A DNA stretch of 64,000 bases, from contig SSBO01000009.1 of the NCBI GenBank assembly GCA_005281725.1, positions 4,848,163-4,912,162 of the forward strand, written 5' to 3'. Shown here one piece after another: positions 51,001 to 63,533 of this stretch. The notes beneath the pieces were generated by a model, which saw only the letters and a program-made list of their open reading frames with translations, ran no database searches and was not told the DNA's origin. Made by a program: the position numbers and the translations under genes. This DNA comes from Wuchereria bancrofti (taxonomy: Eukaryota; Nematoda; Chromadorea; Rhabditida; Onchocercidae). Within the stretch, counting starts at the first letter, position 1; each line of letters begins with the position of its first letter.

Positions 51001-52440
51001 CAGTTATAAATCAAAAAATACAAAAAAAAAAAAAAAAAAATAAAACAAAAGTTAGGGTGGTAGCTATTATGGCATAATTCCACAGCTATGAATAGATAGC
51101 ATGACTGAAATCTGGCTAAATATGCATGAATTGGGAAGCAATTTTCCGTTTAAAAGCAGTTAATTGGCTTGATAATGGGACAAAACTAAATGGAAAAGAA
51201 AAAGGTGACAGGAAAACAGTAAGCCATAAGAAAAATATGTTTTAACAAATAATGATTGTGCTTTAACAAAAAAAAATTACTTTAACGAAATAATGGTTGT
51301 GACAAATCTCTAAAAAGACTATTTGTCTGGATCAATGAGTTCTATCTAAACAGAAAAATAAAGAAATGTTTTCGTCCGAAGAGCCTTTAAAACTTAAGGA
51401 CATTTTAAAGAGGAACTGCTAAGAATAAAAAATAAAACAACTTTGGAAGAGTGTTAATGACGAGTAGAAAACAAATTAATATTTAATGATTAATGCAAAG
51501 ACTGTGTTATCAGTCACTGTGACCAGGACTTCATGAGAGATTTATTTTCAAAACACAGAATCAGTGACAGATTTTAATTTTTAACTGTTGTGTACACTGT
51601 TTCTCTGTTATCTTGATTAAATAAAAAAGGTAAGGTCTCAGTGCTGCGCACGCTATCAGCCAATTTGACTTTACGAAGTGTGGAAGCATGAGTAAGAATT
51701 TTCGTCCGTCCATGTCGAAATAAAACAGTACCAGTAATGAAATAGCTAGCACCAATTTATAACACTAGAAGGCACAATTCAAAACAGAATTGAAAGATAT
51801 TTCAACTAGAAAGAACAAAAATTTTAAGTCTAGAGAAACGGAGACAGGAATTGAAATAATCGGTTGTAGCATTGTAAAAATAATCAACAAAAAAGTTGGA
51901 ACAAGTAGAGAAGTTATTTACAGATGTCTTAAATTAACCAGAAAATCACGATTTTCTCAAATACCAGGAGTTAAAGTTTCGAGAAGTTTTCAAGGTACAA
52001 GGAAACTAAAGAAAAAAACTAGAGATTTAAAATAACAAATTTCTTTTGCGTTCTAGTGGCAGTATGCTTCACATCGACAAATAATCAAGATTTCGTTAAA
52101 AAAGGCTCAAGCTTCCTGATTGGTAGATAAATCTGATAACGTACTGCTCAGATTATTGTGACTAAAACAATGAGTGAGGTAAGGTCTTAAAATGACACCT
52201 TTCTTGCTGGTGTTGTTGATCAGCATTACTTTCAAAACATTCCACTGATACACGTGGTTCACGTCGTTGCAAAAATTCACCATAACATCCAAATGCATTT
52301 AAATCATCTGCTGCTTTCAGATCTGACACTATAACTTGTTCACCTTTCAATATCCCGTAATATTTACCAATCGGAACAGATACAGGTCTTTTACAATTCC
52401 TTACAGTTCCACGTTTACGTTCAAAAATCAATAAATCCAT
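48040..52440 (-). CDS. TSEN2: tRNA-splicing endonuclease catalytic subunit Sen2
   Basis: Two exons, 52199-52440 and 48040-48547, join in phase 2 to give 249 residues. The N-terminal exon (starts MDLLIFERKRG) carries the Sen2-type YYGILKGEQVIV...GCYGEFLQRREP region. The second carries LRLSMEEAMYLSAEIGVL and the nuclease domain, RYATYRYFRRQGWVVRSG, then DFMLYRDGP, YYHSSAAV and SIKKTLIEVIVV. These contain the expected catalytic Tyr (about residue 170), His (about 178) and Lys (about 208). In the known complex Sen2 cuts the 5' splice site of intron-containing pre-tRNAs in the nucleus. GWVVRSG with DFMLY and YYHSS fits Sen2 better than Sen34. The protein is short for the family, so an extra exon in the 3.65-kb intron is possible, though the direct join is in frame. 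An AG 7 bases before the ATG may be a spliced-leader site. Confidence 0.93.
48548..52198. other. 3.65-kb intron of the Sen2 gene
   Basis: AT-rich with no supported nested gene. It contains three closely spaced copies of a GAAAGTAAACAA word near 49595-49650 and an A19 run at 51022-51040. Several 60-80 codon frames on both strands lack domains. Confidence 0.6.
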
Positions 52441-52566
52441 GATTTTCTGAAATTCTCAAATTTTAAAAATTTTCTTATTTTAAACTATAGACGCAGAATA
52501 AGTACAACACATAAGTGACAACCATAATAGTGGAAGAAAACAGTAGCATACTCGGAGGAGTAACAA

Positions 52567-53844
52567 TTAGTACATCAGTCCGCAGCAAGCAACAGTTAAT
52601 AAGAAAGAATGAGAAGTTGAAATGAAAAAGAAAAGAAAACATTGAAGAATGGATGTCTGTTCCATCCCGGCCGCATATTTCGGGACATTTCCCTGAACAG
52701 CAATATCAATTGATGTTTCCATGTACTCTTCATTATAACTTATTTCTAGCACTGAAATTGTATGTTTTAAAAAGGTTACAAAATCGAAAAACTACTTTAA
52801 GTAAACAGAAAGCCTTTTTATCCATTCCTTTCTCTTATAAAGACAGAAAAAAGTATTGATGGTCAGAATAAGGCTGAGTGATAAATAAAGGTAGAATAGA
52901 AGCAGAATATATTTGTCTTTGTAATAGCTCTTTTAATGCATTCAGATATACTTAAAGAAAAGCAAAGAAATTACGAACATTTATGACCCATCAAATCAAT
53001 TCTTTGTTCACCACTTTTTTCCCATCAGATATAAAAGAAATTGGCATGACAATTTAGCCAAAGTACGTAAAAATTGTGATCAAAATTGAATTATCCATTC
53101 TACAACAATAATTTGAAAGACATCAAGAAGTTATCTTTCTGTTGGTCAGATTTGAGACAAATTTCAGAGGCGTGCTGGCTAGCAAGAATAATCTGCAACG
53201 ACTGAGGCAGAAGAACACTAGCAGGTGGATTTCCTTATCAGTGCAGTGACAGTATTGACGTCATCCTACCATTACCTCACATTATTTGCACCTTCTCCAC
53301 TTTTCGATTTGTTTCGCAATTCCCGAAAATTTTGCTCTTTCACCAGTATTTGTTAAATAACTAATTAAGGCACAAGCGAAGCATATTACAGCCATTTTCG
53401 AGCAGAGAAACTTTGATAAACCTGTCCCCACATGTTTCGCTACCTTAATGCTGTTACAGCGTAGCTACAGTGCATTTGTAGTGATCATACGTTCCACTGG
53501 ATTACACAAGACTGCATATGAAATCAAACAAATCATCTCGGCAAATAATTTGAGAATCAAAAAATTAGCTTAGCATGGACAAATGATGGAGTCCTCCTAG
53601 TTTGACATCCATTCTTCATATCGCCAAGGCAATTGCCGACACGCAGTAAATGACAGAAAGACTGGAGTTACATGACATGACGTAAATGAATGGACATACA
53701 AACCACCTAGAAGTGCGAGAATGTGATAAATTGTCGTAGTCCTTCTTGTATCCACCAATCGCTCATTATTCTGTATGCTACATAATGCTGTACGCAGCCT
53801 ATCCGCATTAACATATAAATTTAAACATACACGAAAAGTATGTT
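52567..53844 (-). CDS. Unrecognised small protein with hydrophobic C-terminal anchor (5' end missing)
   Basis: Two exons, 53707-53844 and 52567-52751, join in phase 1 and give at least 107 residues. The first reads TFRVCLNLYVNADRLRTALC and ends TIYHILALL; the second opens VLEISYNEEYMETSIDIAVQ. It finishes with a hydrophobic run (CFLFFFISTSHSFLLTVACC) just before the stop, which looks like a tail anchor or GPI signal. Acceptors are good (CTGTGACAG, CAATTTCAG). The upstream exon with the start codon was not found, and no family is recognised. It sits in the same direction between scc-3 and Sen2, with its stop only about 125 bases from the Sen2 ATG. A downstream-operon relation with Sen2 is therefore possible. 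Confidence 0.5.
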
Positions 53845-54750
53845 CTGTCACAGAAAGCTAAAACTTTCAAGACAAACTATAATGGAATAAAGCAACACCA
53901 TATTATAGATTATCTCTATTAATAATACGGAATTCTGCTTCATAAAAACCGGAAATACAAAAAGCTATGAAATAAAGTGACTTTAAAATCAATTTTTAAT
54001 GGAGTTGAAAGTTCCTTTTTTCAATACTCGAGATTTCAAATCTTCAGTTATACTAAAACACACATGGAAGTACAATTCTTAGAGGCAAATGATGAGGAGT
54101 TACATAACATCGCCTGATATATATATGTTAGACAATAATTCACAAGTGACATATTCTGCAGTGTTTTCATTAATCATCATTCATTCCAACTAGGGCAAAA
54201 GTTTGCTGGCATCCTTTAAATAATATAGATCGAACCGATAATTACTTTCATAAGGACCCAATTAAGTGAATCAAACTTAACAAAATATACATCTAAACTA
54301 AACGTACTCAATGATGACATTTAAATAAAAATAAAAACAAAGAGGAAAATTTCTCTTGCACAGGGAACATGATTTTCGAAGTTATAAACAAAAATAACAA
54401 TAATGAAATATTTGCAATGGCTTTATGCAAAACAGCGATTTACATATATCATGCGGAGTTGGATCTGGATCCCTGTACTATGATACTGGGTAGATTAAGT
54501 AGTGGAACCGATAACTTATGAATGCATATGTTTACTAAGATTTAGATAACACTTAGGACTGCTCATGTCTGAATTAAACGCTGTATACTGCTTCTACTTT
54601 TGGAGCTCACTTAAAACGAACAAAATTATTGATAGAAGTAAACAGAGTCATATTTTTCTTCATACAGTAATGTACTTTGACATCAATTTAAAAAAATTCA
54701 CTAACAAAAAAAAGAAAATGGCCTTTTCATTAATTTCTTTGATTTTAAAA
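53845..54750. other. Intergenic or unresolved 5' exon region
   Basis: No convincing exon was found on either strand. It should contain the 3' untranslated region of scc-3 and the missing first exon of the preceding small gene. Confidence 0.4.
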
Positions 54751-57700
54751 TTAGTCGTCGCCTCCATACACAGATGCTGCTGGTGTATACGTTGGCGTAC
54801 CCTTCCCTCGTCCACGACCTCGGCTTCGTCCCCTTAGAGCGAGATTACGAACAGTCAAAACGTCGTCACTACGTTCCTAAAAGTTAATTTTTTTGGCAAA
54901 ACACTACCCATCTCCTCTTGGTAAATTTTTATCTATATACACAGTCAAGATGATCTCACTATTAATTCTGTGGTAAAGTAAAATGAACACGAGTTTTATT
55001 TTACAAGTTGCTCGTTTACTCTACCACTATATAGCTAAATGTTTTAATTTGCACACTGTCAAATTTACGAACTAATAGGATCAATTTCTGACTATTCACT
55101 CCTCCATGCCTTTAGACAATATGATAAAATATAAGTAATGCAGAATATTAAAATTTTACTTGTAAAGAGGCTTTATAAATTATATAAGGTTCTTCTTTAG
55201 CAAAGATTTCACCATGTTTTTCCAAATATCGAAGACTGAAAACAGACAAAAGTTAAGATAGAAACTCAGAAACAAAAGCTTGTTCCTTTAATTAATCTAA
55301 GAACGACTCTACTGGCTCCATCTACCATTATTGACGGTTATAGATCAAAACACTTTCCAGTGTCCTGGAATATATATCGCAATATTTCAAATGCTATTTA
55401 GTTCTTGAATATATTTCTTTAGCGACTTTTTTTTTTTTTTGTACTACAAAGATTTACACAGAAATTTTGTCCTGTCGGAGTAATCTGCTACTGAATTCGC
55501 ACAAAATTTCGAGAAAGCTTAGATTTGTATGCTGCATATCTCGATTTATGCTTTCATCGTTTTTTAGAGCAAACACGATACCATCCCTGAAAATTCAGTC
55601 GCTAAACTTTTTGGACTTTAATGATTTGGTATTGCTAGCAAACGTAACAGATAAGTATTGTCTAGACAACTTACTTATGAATAATAGCTAAAGCTTCACG
55701 GCTTTTAACTGGATCGGAACCAAAGAGACTGGAAAAACGTTTTGCCAGATCACGAATAGAAGCAAAATCATCTGAATTTGGGTCGATACAATTCCCTTCG
55801 GAAGCACGCTAAAACGGAAAGTTTAGAATAAGACAAAATCATTACCTGAAAGTTAAAAAAAAGGAATATTTCACAAAAAATCTTCATAACTAGTGATTTA
55901 AAAATGCAAACAGTGAGAAATGAAAAGAAAACCAAGTAAAACCATCTAAATTTAGAGCATCATACCTTGATTTCCTCATAGTGATGACAAAGCGCTGTTG
56001 CTACTGCTCTTGCACAACTCAAACGGTCCATATCACGACATTTTGTGAGTAAAGTTTTTAAAATATCACCAAAATCGGTGTAAAACTATAATTATATATA
56101 AGACTGTGCGAATATGAGCTTGAAATCAAAATAAACAGTCAAGATAAAAAGAACCAATAATCAAGTACCTTTGTATAGAATTGTAATACTATGCAGGCTT
56201 CATAAATTGGAAGGACACCATGCAATATCAGCTTACAAAATTGAACTAATATTTTGCGCCGCTTGTGCATCAGTTCCACTTGTGTCTGTTGATCCAGAGA
56301 TCGTTCTAAATCAATATTATCATCAGCAAATATAAACCAAAAAGCATCAAAATGATTCTATTTTAAACCATAGTGAACACTTTAAGAATAACATTAACAG
56401 ATTTTACAACCATGTTTTATCCCTATATCTTCAATTTTTCAATACAAACACTTAAGCAAAAGTTAAATTTGTTCCTTTAAAACTATACAAGTGATTGCTA
56501 AGAATGATCAAAATGTTTTACCTGCATCATTCTCCTCCACAAAAACGTTATCCTCTACAAACATTGAAAGTGCTCGCGTAATATCTCTATTCAACTCAAT
56601 TGACAAACTTTTATCAGGTAGTCCATTGAACATCATTAAAGCATCCACAAAACACAAGAATGCCTTCAATTTATGAGTGGTCAAACCGACAACACTGTCA
56701 TTAATTGAATATACACAAAAGAGATAAAATCACTGACATTTTCAACACCCGATGCACCACTCATCATTATTGATGTAACCAATGCAGTGAACTGATCCCT
56801 ATGCTTCCGCAATTTCTTTATTGCTTCCTGAAAATAAAGTATTGAAAACATCGATTGTTTCCTCAATTACTTACTTTTTAGATACAAACGAACTAGATTG
56901 CACATAATGCTTCCTTAGTCACACACTTTAGTTATTTATATTCTCAATCATACCTGAAACAAAATCACACGTTAAAGAATAAAAATAATCTGGAACTTAA
57001 CCGCTTTATTTGGCTCCTGTTCAGTAACCAAACGATTTATATCCCAGCTTAAAGTAGCAAACAGCAGAATAACGGCTTTTTCGCCAACATCCCGTGAGAC
57101 TTGTTTATCGTCTGCATTTGTCAGCACACTGAGTGAGACATCCCACAACTGCCACTTTTTCAAATCTTCAAACCTAAAAAAAAATAAATTCTTTCGTCTC
57201 CTCTCCCCTTGACACAAGTAAGAATTTGCAAAGATTAAACATAGAAAACATGCATTGCAAAAGCCGTAATTTTACGAAAAGCTGCAAGCATGGCTGCATC
57301 GTCTTCTTCATCCACTGTTTGCTCTCGATGAAAATGCTGTATAGAATGTCGCAATTGTAAAGCCAAACCATCCAACATTTTTAAATGGTGTGTTTCTGTA
57401 TGCTGTGCCACCTGCAACACCGAAAAATTAAAATTTACCAGACCATTATTCTAGCTCGAGCTAACTATAATGAAATCCAGTGTTGAAAGAATATAACAAG
57501 GATGCACAACACTTCCAACTAGAAATAAATCCTCCAAATTTCAGGATATGGTGAAAACGAACAGAAATCAACACACTGTCATTCATAATTGTGGTGCACC
57601 AAAGACCAGAACAGCCGCAGCGGCGATAATAAAATATTTAGATATTGTCTCAATTCAATCCATGTCAAAAGTTACGCCAAAGCTACGCCAAAAAGTGTTT

Positions 57701-60700
57701 GCATAAAAAGACTTACAGCAACATTGGTTGTGAAGTAAGACATTATTTCTGCAACGCACTGAAGAATTTCATCATCTGCGTGTTTTTCAACTATGCTTTC
57801 CAAAATACTCATTAACTCATCCAAATGCTAAAAGGAAAACAGGAAAGTGAAGTAGCAGGTTTGCATCTCAAACAAAAGAATTCTGCACCATGAAAAATAA
57901 AAAAAAAATAAAAAGTAGTTTTTACCTTTTCCAGTCTACTAGCCATGTACATATCAAGTTGAAAATGGAGTGGTACAGTGATTAGATTTGCCACTTTGTC
58001 TCGATCAGCTATAAACTAAAAAAGATGTCTGGTAATGCAGGCAGAATCAAATAACCAATACCGAAGTTTTACAAAACATGTTGCTGCAGATTCAGATACA
58101 GCCATGAGTCGCAGTAAATTAAGAGGAGCACGCCTACAAATATATCGATCAATGATTCGTTATACACGTTATGAACACTTACACGCTGAAGAAGTTGTGG
58201 CAACTGAGGAATAAGCACTTCTGAAAGTCGAGCTCTATCCTCTTGCAACAAGCGAACATCTTTATTGACAACCGATCCCTTCCTCGACATATGCGCTCGT
58301 CCAATTGGACTTTCACCAGAAGCAGCTTGTTTTACAGAACATACCAACACTTCAATTAGTTCACTTTCGAAACCTTCAGCTAAAATGATGATAACTATAG
58401 CAAAAATTATAGTAAATATTAAAAATAGATGAATTTGGTTCAGAGGTTAGGAGACGCAGTATAAAACGATAATCATCAGTAAGTTTCTCACTCTATCAAA
58501 CTTATAATTCAACTCTTCTTTCCCCCTTTTTAAAGATTAAGATATCACTTTTTTACGGTCAAAAAAAAGAAATGTTACCAACCTTCACCGGATAATAACA
58601 AGTCTGCCATTGTTTTCCAGTCTTTGATCATTGGGTTGGTGTCAATAAGAGCATCAACAAGATAGGCTGCATGATCATGACACTACAATGGATAAGATGC
58701 AGTAAGAATAAATTCTAAACATTTAATAAACTAAAAAAAAAAATTATAAGCGTTAACACGCTAACATCGCCTTCCACAAAGAACTGGACCAGATCAATAA
58801 TTAACTGCTTTGCGCTGTCATTGGCACGATTTTTTTCTGGTGCAAGCACTTGCAAATTTTGAAATACCTGGAAGTTACCAAGACACATTACTTATTAGAC
58901 AAACATAAATAGAGTGCACTGATTGCAATAAGTAAAATTTTATGATCCTAAACTATTGAACAGAAAATTTCGCCTTTAATTTCCAATTTATGAAAGCTAC
59001 AAAAAAAAAGTATGCAGATTTTTTTTAAACTCACTTTTGTATTTAAAAACTCCCCAGCAGCCTGAGCAAGACCACGATGATTGCAGTACACCATCTCATA
59101 AATGGGTACACAGTCTTTTAATGTTAAAGCCGCTGGATAGATACGATAAATTTCTGTCAGTAACTGACATGCACGTACTGCAACATCACTATCCTTATCC
59201 ATGACCATAGTAACAAGACGATCTTTGAACTTATTAGTAAATAGTTCCAACTTCTGCGCCATATGCGGTTGGCTATATAGTGGAAGAAGTGCCAAAATGC
59301 ATTTTAAACGTACATCGCTCACCTGAAGATGAAGGTCAGAATAGATAACAATGATTCTCATAATACATCACTTCAATATTCTTACCTTATCATATAAAGA
59401 CCAGCCAATATATTTGAGATATGAATCTTCAAGAAAATGATCTGGGTAGACCGACATCCACTGGCCAAGTTCATTTATGCAGATACTTCGGATATCAGGT
59501 ACAACATCACTAAAACATGCTCGCTAATTTGTAAAAAAATTCCAAAATTTTAGCAAATACAAAAATTATACTTTAAAACCCAAATTACTCTTGCAAGGGA
59601 AAAGTTTTTAAAGCTTTCTTTTTTTAAAATTACCAGAAGATTTATGAGTCAAAATTTAATAAAACTCAAGAAGTAAATTCCACGCACCGATAGCGATGCA
59701 CAAAGACACTTTTGAAAATGTAGGTTAGCATCTGTCTGGTATCTTCAGTTTTATCATCAATCTAAAAAAAAGGAAAAATTGATTCTCACACTAGCGATAA
59801 TAAGAGAGTGCAATATAACGAGATAAGCGCTAAGTGAATGAATCGAATAGACGACTCCACGCCTAAAAATTACTTTTGAAGAAAGGCAAGTATTCAAAAC
59901 AGATAAAATCTTGAACTGAGTAAACCTTGAAACTGAGCACTATATCTCCAAGGAAGAACTGAGCACTATATCTCCAAGGAAGGTTTTGAAAATTAATAAA
60001 AAAACCAACCTCAGCTTTTTTATTGATTAATACATCAAGACGGCTATTCGGTCCTTCGGCTTTTAATTTCGCCTTTTCAGTTTCAACCTATAAAATAAAA
60101 TTAATAAAAAAAGCAAAAAAAAAAAAGAAAAAAAAAGTGAAAACTGATTATACAACAATGCACCTGTCTTATATTCTTTGCTTTCAGATCCACCAACTCC
60201 AAAGCAACATCTACAAGTGCAGATGATAATTTCATGGCTGAAACACATACCTAGTTAATTCGTTATTATCAAATCGCTTAAAATTTCGAAAAGTACGACT
60301 ACGACCACTCAGAGATGCCCAAGTTGTGATAAGACACAACAGAAAAGATATTTCTTCAAAGAAACTAATCAGATGTAAACCTATGAATGTAGATGTATGT
60401 CGAAATGCTCGCACTTGACTGTCAGCCAGACCAGTAAGTAGTTGGATAACACCATCCATGAGACGTTGGTCGAACACATAACTTGATTTGCATTTATTGA
60501 CCAGAAGCTATAAATTCAAATTAACAAATTTCCGGACAATGTTTTATCTCCTTAATGAGAAATTATTTTCTCGTAAAGTAAGCTTAAGTTTATTTTCTGA
60601 AAAAAAAACTATTCTAATGCAAACTTATGGATGTAGGTGTATGTCGAAATACGCTGGTCACCACTTAAATCTATAAACAGCTGAACAGAATTATTTTTTT

Positions 60701-62399
60701 CTATATCTCCAAAGTCAAGAAAGTTTTAAATAAAGGTTGCTTTCTTCTAGCTTGAAGGATGGTTAAGGGAAAAAGTTACTAAAACAAAATCAGCAAGCGT
60801 TTGTTTGAATCTCTTCCACAGAGGCCCTGGCATCACCAAAGGATAGTCACCAGTGTCTTCATCAAACTGATCGGTCATTTGACGAATTATTTCACTACAA
60901 TTAAAAACAATTGGATAATTTCTTTTCCACAAATTTCACCACTTTTTTTCACAAACCTCACTCTTATCGCATCCCATTTGAAAAAATTTTTTTAAACTAA
61001 AATTGCAAAACTAAATAAATACGAATAGTTTGACTAAAGAAATACGAATGAAAAGTGATGACCCACATCAATGTTGTCGATTACACTCTTATTGAAAGAT
61101 GTAAATTATAATGCATGGCAAGTATAGATTAAGGAACAATTATAATTCACCCAAATTTATTATTCATTTAAATCATAAAAAGAAAATATGGCAAAATCAC
61201 CTATACTCCATAGTTTGTAGCATAACGGATGAAATAATTCCCTTGCATCCACAGCACGAGATGAAAAACTGTTGTAATTGTACAAGAGCATTATCCGGAT
61301 GCCTTTCATATTCCTCGATCCAATTATCAATTACAGTCTGAAATTTATTTACGCAGCCATACAGTCAAAGACACTTTTTGTTACTGATGAGTTAAAAACC
61401 TTAGTTATGACGAAAATTACATTATTTTATTATTCGTACATCCAAAAGACTTTTATATCATGTAGCAAAAAAACCTCTTTTTTGGTATTCTACTGTCAAT
61501 GAAAAACACTCATTACATGCAAATTTTTGCCACTTTTAACCATACTGAACAAACTGCTTTCATCGGCATCTTCCTGAGAATATGTTCCGCTTGCCCGACG
61601 ACCAACACCTCGAGGTCGCGTACTGCCTCGAGGACGTCCTCTTCTGCTCTGAACGTATAAAAACTCGTAATTGTTCAGAACAACTTGCTATGAAAACTTT
61701 AGTAATATGAAATACAAGAAATAAAAAAAAATCCTAACAGTGGTTGGTGATTCAATCGGTACAGCGACACCTTCCTCATATGACCGACGTTTTCGACCAC
61801 GTGTGCTCAGCGATGGTGTTCGAAACAGCGAGTCTGCTGACGATTCCAGATGAAATTCGGAATGTTGTTGCTCATCTTCCCTAAAACACGGAATCGGTAA
61901 AAGAGACTCCATCAAGCAATACATCTTTAATTGAAGTGGGACACAAGTCACCATGAAACATTAAATATAATGAAAAAGAACATTGTCATATTTTTATTCA
62001 TATTAAAGTCTTTAATCAAAAAAAAAATAAATCTTTAATCAAAATACTAAGCTAACTGTTAGCTTGGCATTTTAAAGTCAGACTAATTCCTTATAGTGTT
62101 GGGCACATTTTCTTGTGACATAGGCTGATCATGGAACAAAACCACTGTATGAAAACTTAGATATGTAATGAAAATACTGTCTTTTAATAATGATGACAAG
62201 ATGCATGTAACAACACTTTTAAATTATAAAATGGCATAATTCTGCAAAGAAAAACCATAAAGATGACGTACGAGGAGATGTGTGACAAACTTATTGAGCT
62301 AGGGGTGCTGTCCACGTGTCCCGAAACTGGTGAATCCACGTAGTGCCTTGTGATGCCACGAGTAGTCATACGGTAAGCGTTTTGTCCCTCTTCTTCCAT
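54751..62399 (-). CDS. scc-3: Cohesin subunit SCC-3/STAG (stromal antigen)
   Basis: Twenty-six exons, 1100 residues, the usual length for worm SCC-3: 62272-62399, 61739-61880, 61517-61648, 61201-61337, 60780-60894, 60381-60507, 60164-60237, 60010-60087, 59688-59761, 59386-59509, 59035-59322, 58766-58867, 58583-58682, 58183-58379, 57926-58015, 57717-57827, 57254-57411, 57002-57173, 56738-56827, 56522-56663, 56169-56305, 55966-56085, 55675-55808, 55458-55586, 55160-55235, 54751-54876. STAG landmarks include [65 protein letters not shown] and [18 protein letters not shown]. The protein binds the kleisin and helps load cohesin on chromatin. The N-terminus has an AT-hook-like RRGRPRGS, and the C-terminus is Arg/Gly-rich ([12 protein letters not shown]). 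The ATG (MEEEGQ) lies 2 bases after an AG preceded by a T-rich tract. The exon 17 donor is unusual; see findings. Confidence 0.96.
59931..59982. repeat. 26-bp perfect tandem duplication in an scc-3 intron
   Basis: Two adjacent identical copies, 59931-59956 and 59957-59982 (each begins AACTGAGCACTATATC). They lie in the intron between exons 8 and 9 and do not touch a splice site. Confidence 0.95.
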
Positions 62400-62403
62400 C
62401 TCT
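62400..62403 (-). promoter_or_regulatory. scc-3: Candidate spliced-leader acceptor of scc-3
   Basis: On the minus strand TTATTTTAATAG is followed by AG and then the ATG. An acceptor two bases before the start codon with no upstream coding exon is typical of nematode trans-splicing. Inferred only from position. Confidence 0.4.
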
Positions 62404-63298
62404 ATTAAAATAATGACCATACCATTACTTGAAGTTAGAAATAACAATGTTGAACTTGGCAAAACAACTCTCACCCTTTTGTTACCCGCCCGAGAGAAGT
62501 TATCATCGACATTCGCGACAGGCAGCACTTCTAGCTTAACACTACATGCGATTCCTTCTTCTCACTGTCGTACCTCTCGCTATTAGAAAGTATTTTATAG
62601 TTTTTGAAGATCTGGTGATAGCTGATGTTGATAAGCATGTTAACAACACATGCATCATGCATGTTTTTCAATACTGCAAAATGAATTACAGTTTGATTTC
62701 TATGTCTGCGGACTGCATCTGTGCATCTGCGGACATTAGCGCTTGGGAAAGCGTAATACAGTCCGATTGCTTTTCTTGGCTCACTTCAAAGTCTTACATG
62801 GTACCAGAATGAGTTTAGCGATCCTTCCCAAAGATGAATGCAAATTAATGAGATTTTTTTTACTCTTAAGGCTTTTATTTTAAAAAATAGAAGGAAAGTT
62901 TTAAGTTCTTGACGGTCTCTGAGAATATTGCGTTCACCTAGCAGTCATAAAAGCAAACTTAGTGAAGACGATGGACGAACCAGCGAAGCTATAACTGATT
63001 AATGGTGACTTCACTTGGCGTCTCATTCTATCTTTGGCAATACCACCTTCACTTTCATCCCGCGAACATTTGTTTTTATTTGTCAGCGTTCCGTTCTTCT
63101 GTGAATTCTAATTAACTTATGATATTTTCAGTATCTTCAACTCTCCCAACTGTGTCATTTGCCTTAGGAAAAAAAAGTTTTATTACAAATTTTGAGTTTT
63201 TTATTATAATCTGAAAACCAGTACTGAAATCTGCACATACGGAGTTATAAGGCTATAAAATGCATTCTTTATTCTAAATATTGTCTTCTTTTTGACTT
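62404..63298. promoter_or_regulatory. Divergent upstream region of scc-3
   Basis: Presumed promoter of scc-3 on the minus strand. An 88-codon plus frame at 62546-62812 begins with a hydrophobic stretch but has no partner exon or domain, and I do not call it a gene. Nothing else is recognised. Confidence 0.4.
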
Positions 63299-63533
63299 AT
63301 GCGTAATGTAAGCAGGGTCTTATCATGACTGTTATGCTGTTTGGCTCGTATATTTGTCCTGAACTTCTTTCTATTACTTTTAGGGGAAGTCGAGAAAGCC
63401 AGCAATAAGTTCGGTGAATGATATTCATCCGGAACTGCTCAAAATATTGTATAATTTGCCACCGGATTTTGAAGTTCAAGTGAAAATGCAGAGGAAAAAA
63501 GTGGTGTCAAAAGAGAACATGTATAATTACTGA
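63299..63533 (+). CDS. Tentative 52-residue protein, or terminal exon of a larger gene
   Basis: A clear terminal exon, 63384-63533, follows the strong acceptor TTACTTTTAG and reads GKSRKPAISSVNDIHPELLK, then NLPPDFEVQVKMQRKK, then NMYNY and stop. It has coding character (basic N-terminus, amphipathic middle). The shortest gene model takes a 9-base first exon, 63299-63307 (Met-Arg-Asn), with donor AAT/GTAAGC, in phase, giving 52 residues. Alternatively the exon is the last of a gene whose other exons I could not identify. No family recognised. Confidence 0.35.

Noticed and set aside
51790..52035. 81-codon basic plus-strand frame inside the Sen2 intron
   Set aside because: Lys/Arg richness follows from A-rich DNA; no acceptor, domain or partner exon. 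Treated as chance.
56664..56700. Acceptor GATGACAG just upstream of scc-3 exon 20
   Set aside because: Entering there puts stops in frame. The acceptor ending just before 56663 keeps phase and gives [12 protein letters not shown], which matches the STAG family.
58069..58135. Possible extra scc-3 exon reading [20 protein letters not shown] on the minus strand
   Set aside because: It cannot be entered in phase from exon 14, and joining exons 14 and 15 directly gives the expected STAG sequence (LPQLLQR then [11 protein letters not shown]).
62546..62812. 88-codon plus frame with a signal-peptide-like start upstream of scc-3
   Set aside because: No credible splice sites or domain, and it overlaps the expected promoter region. 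Not enough support for a gene.
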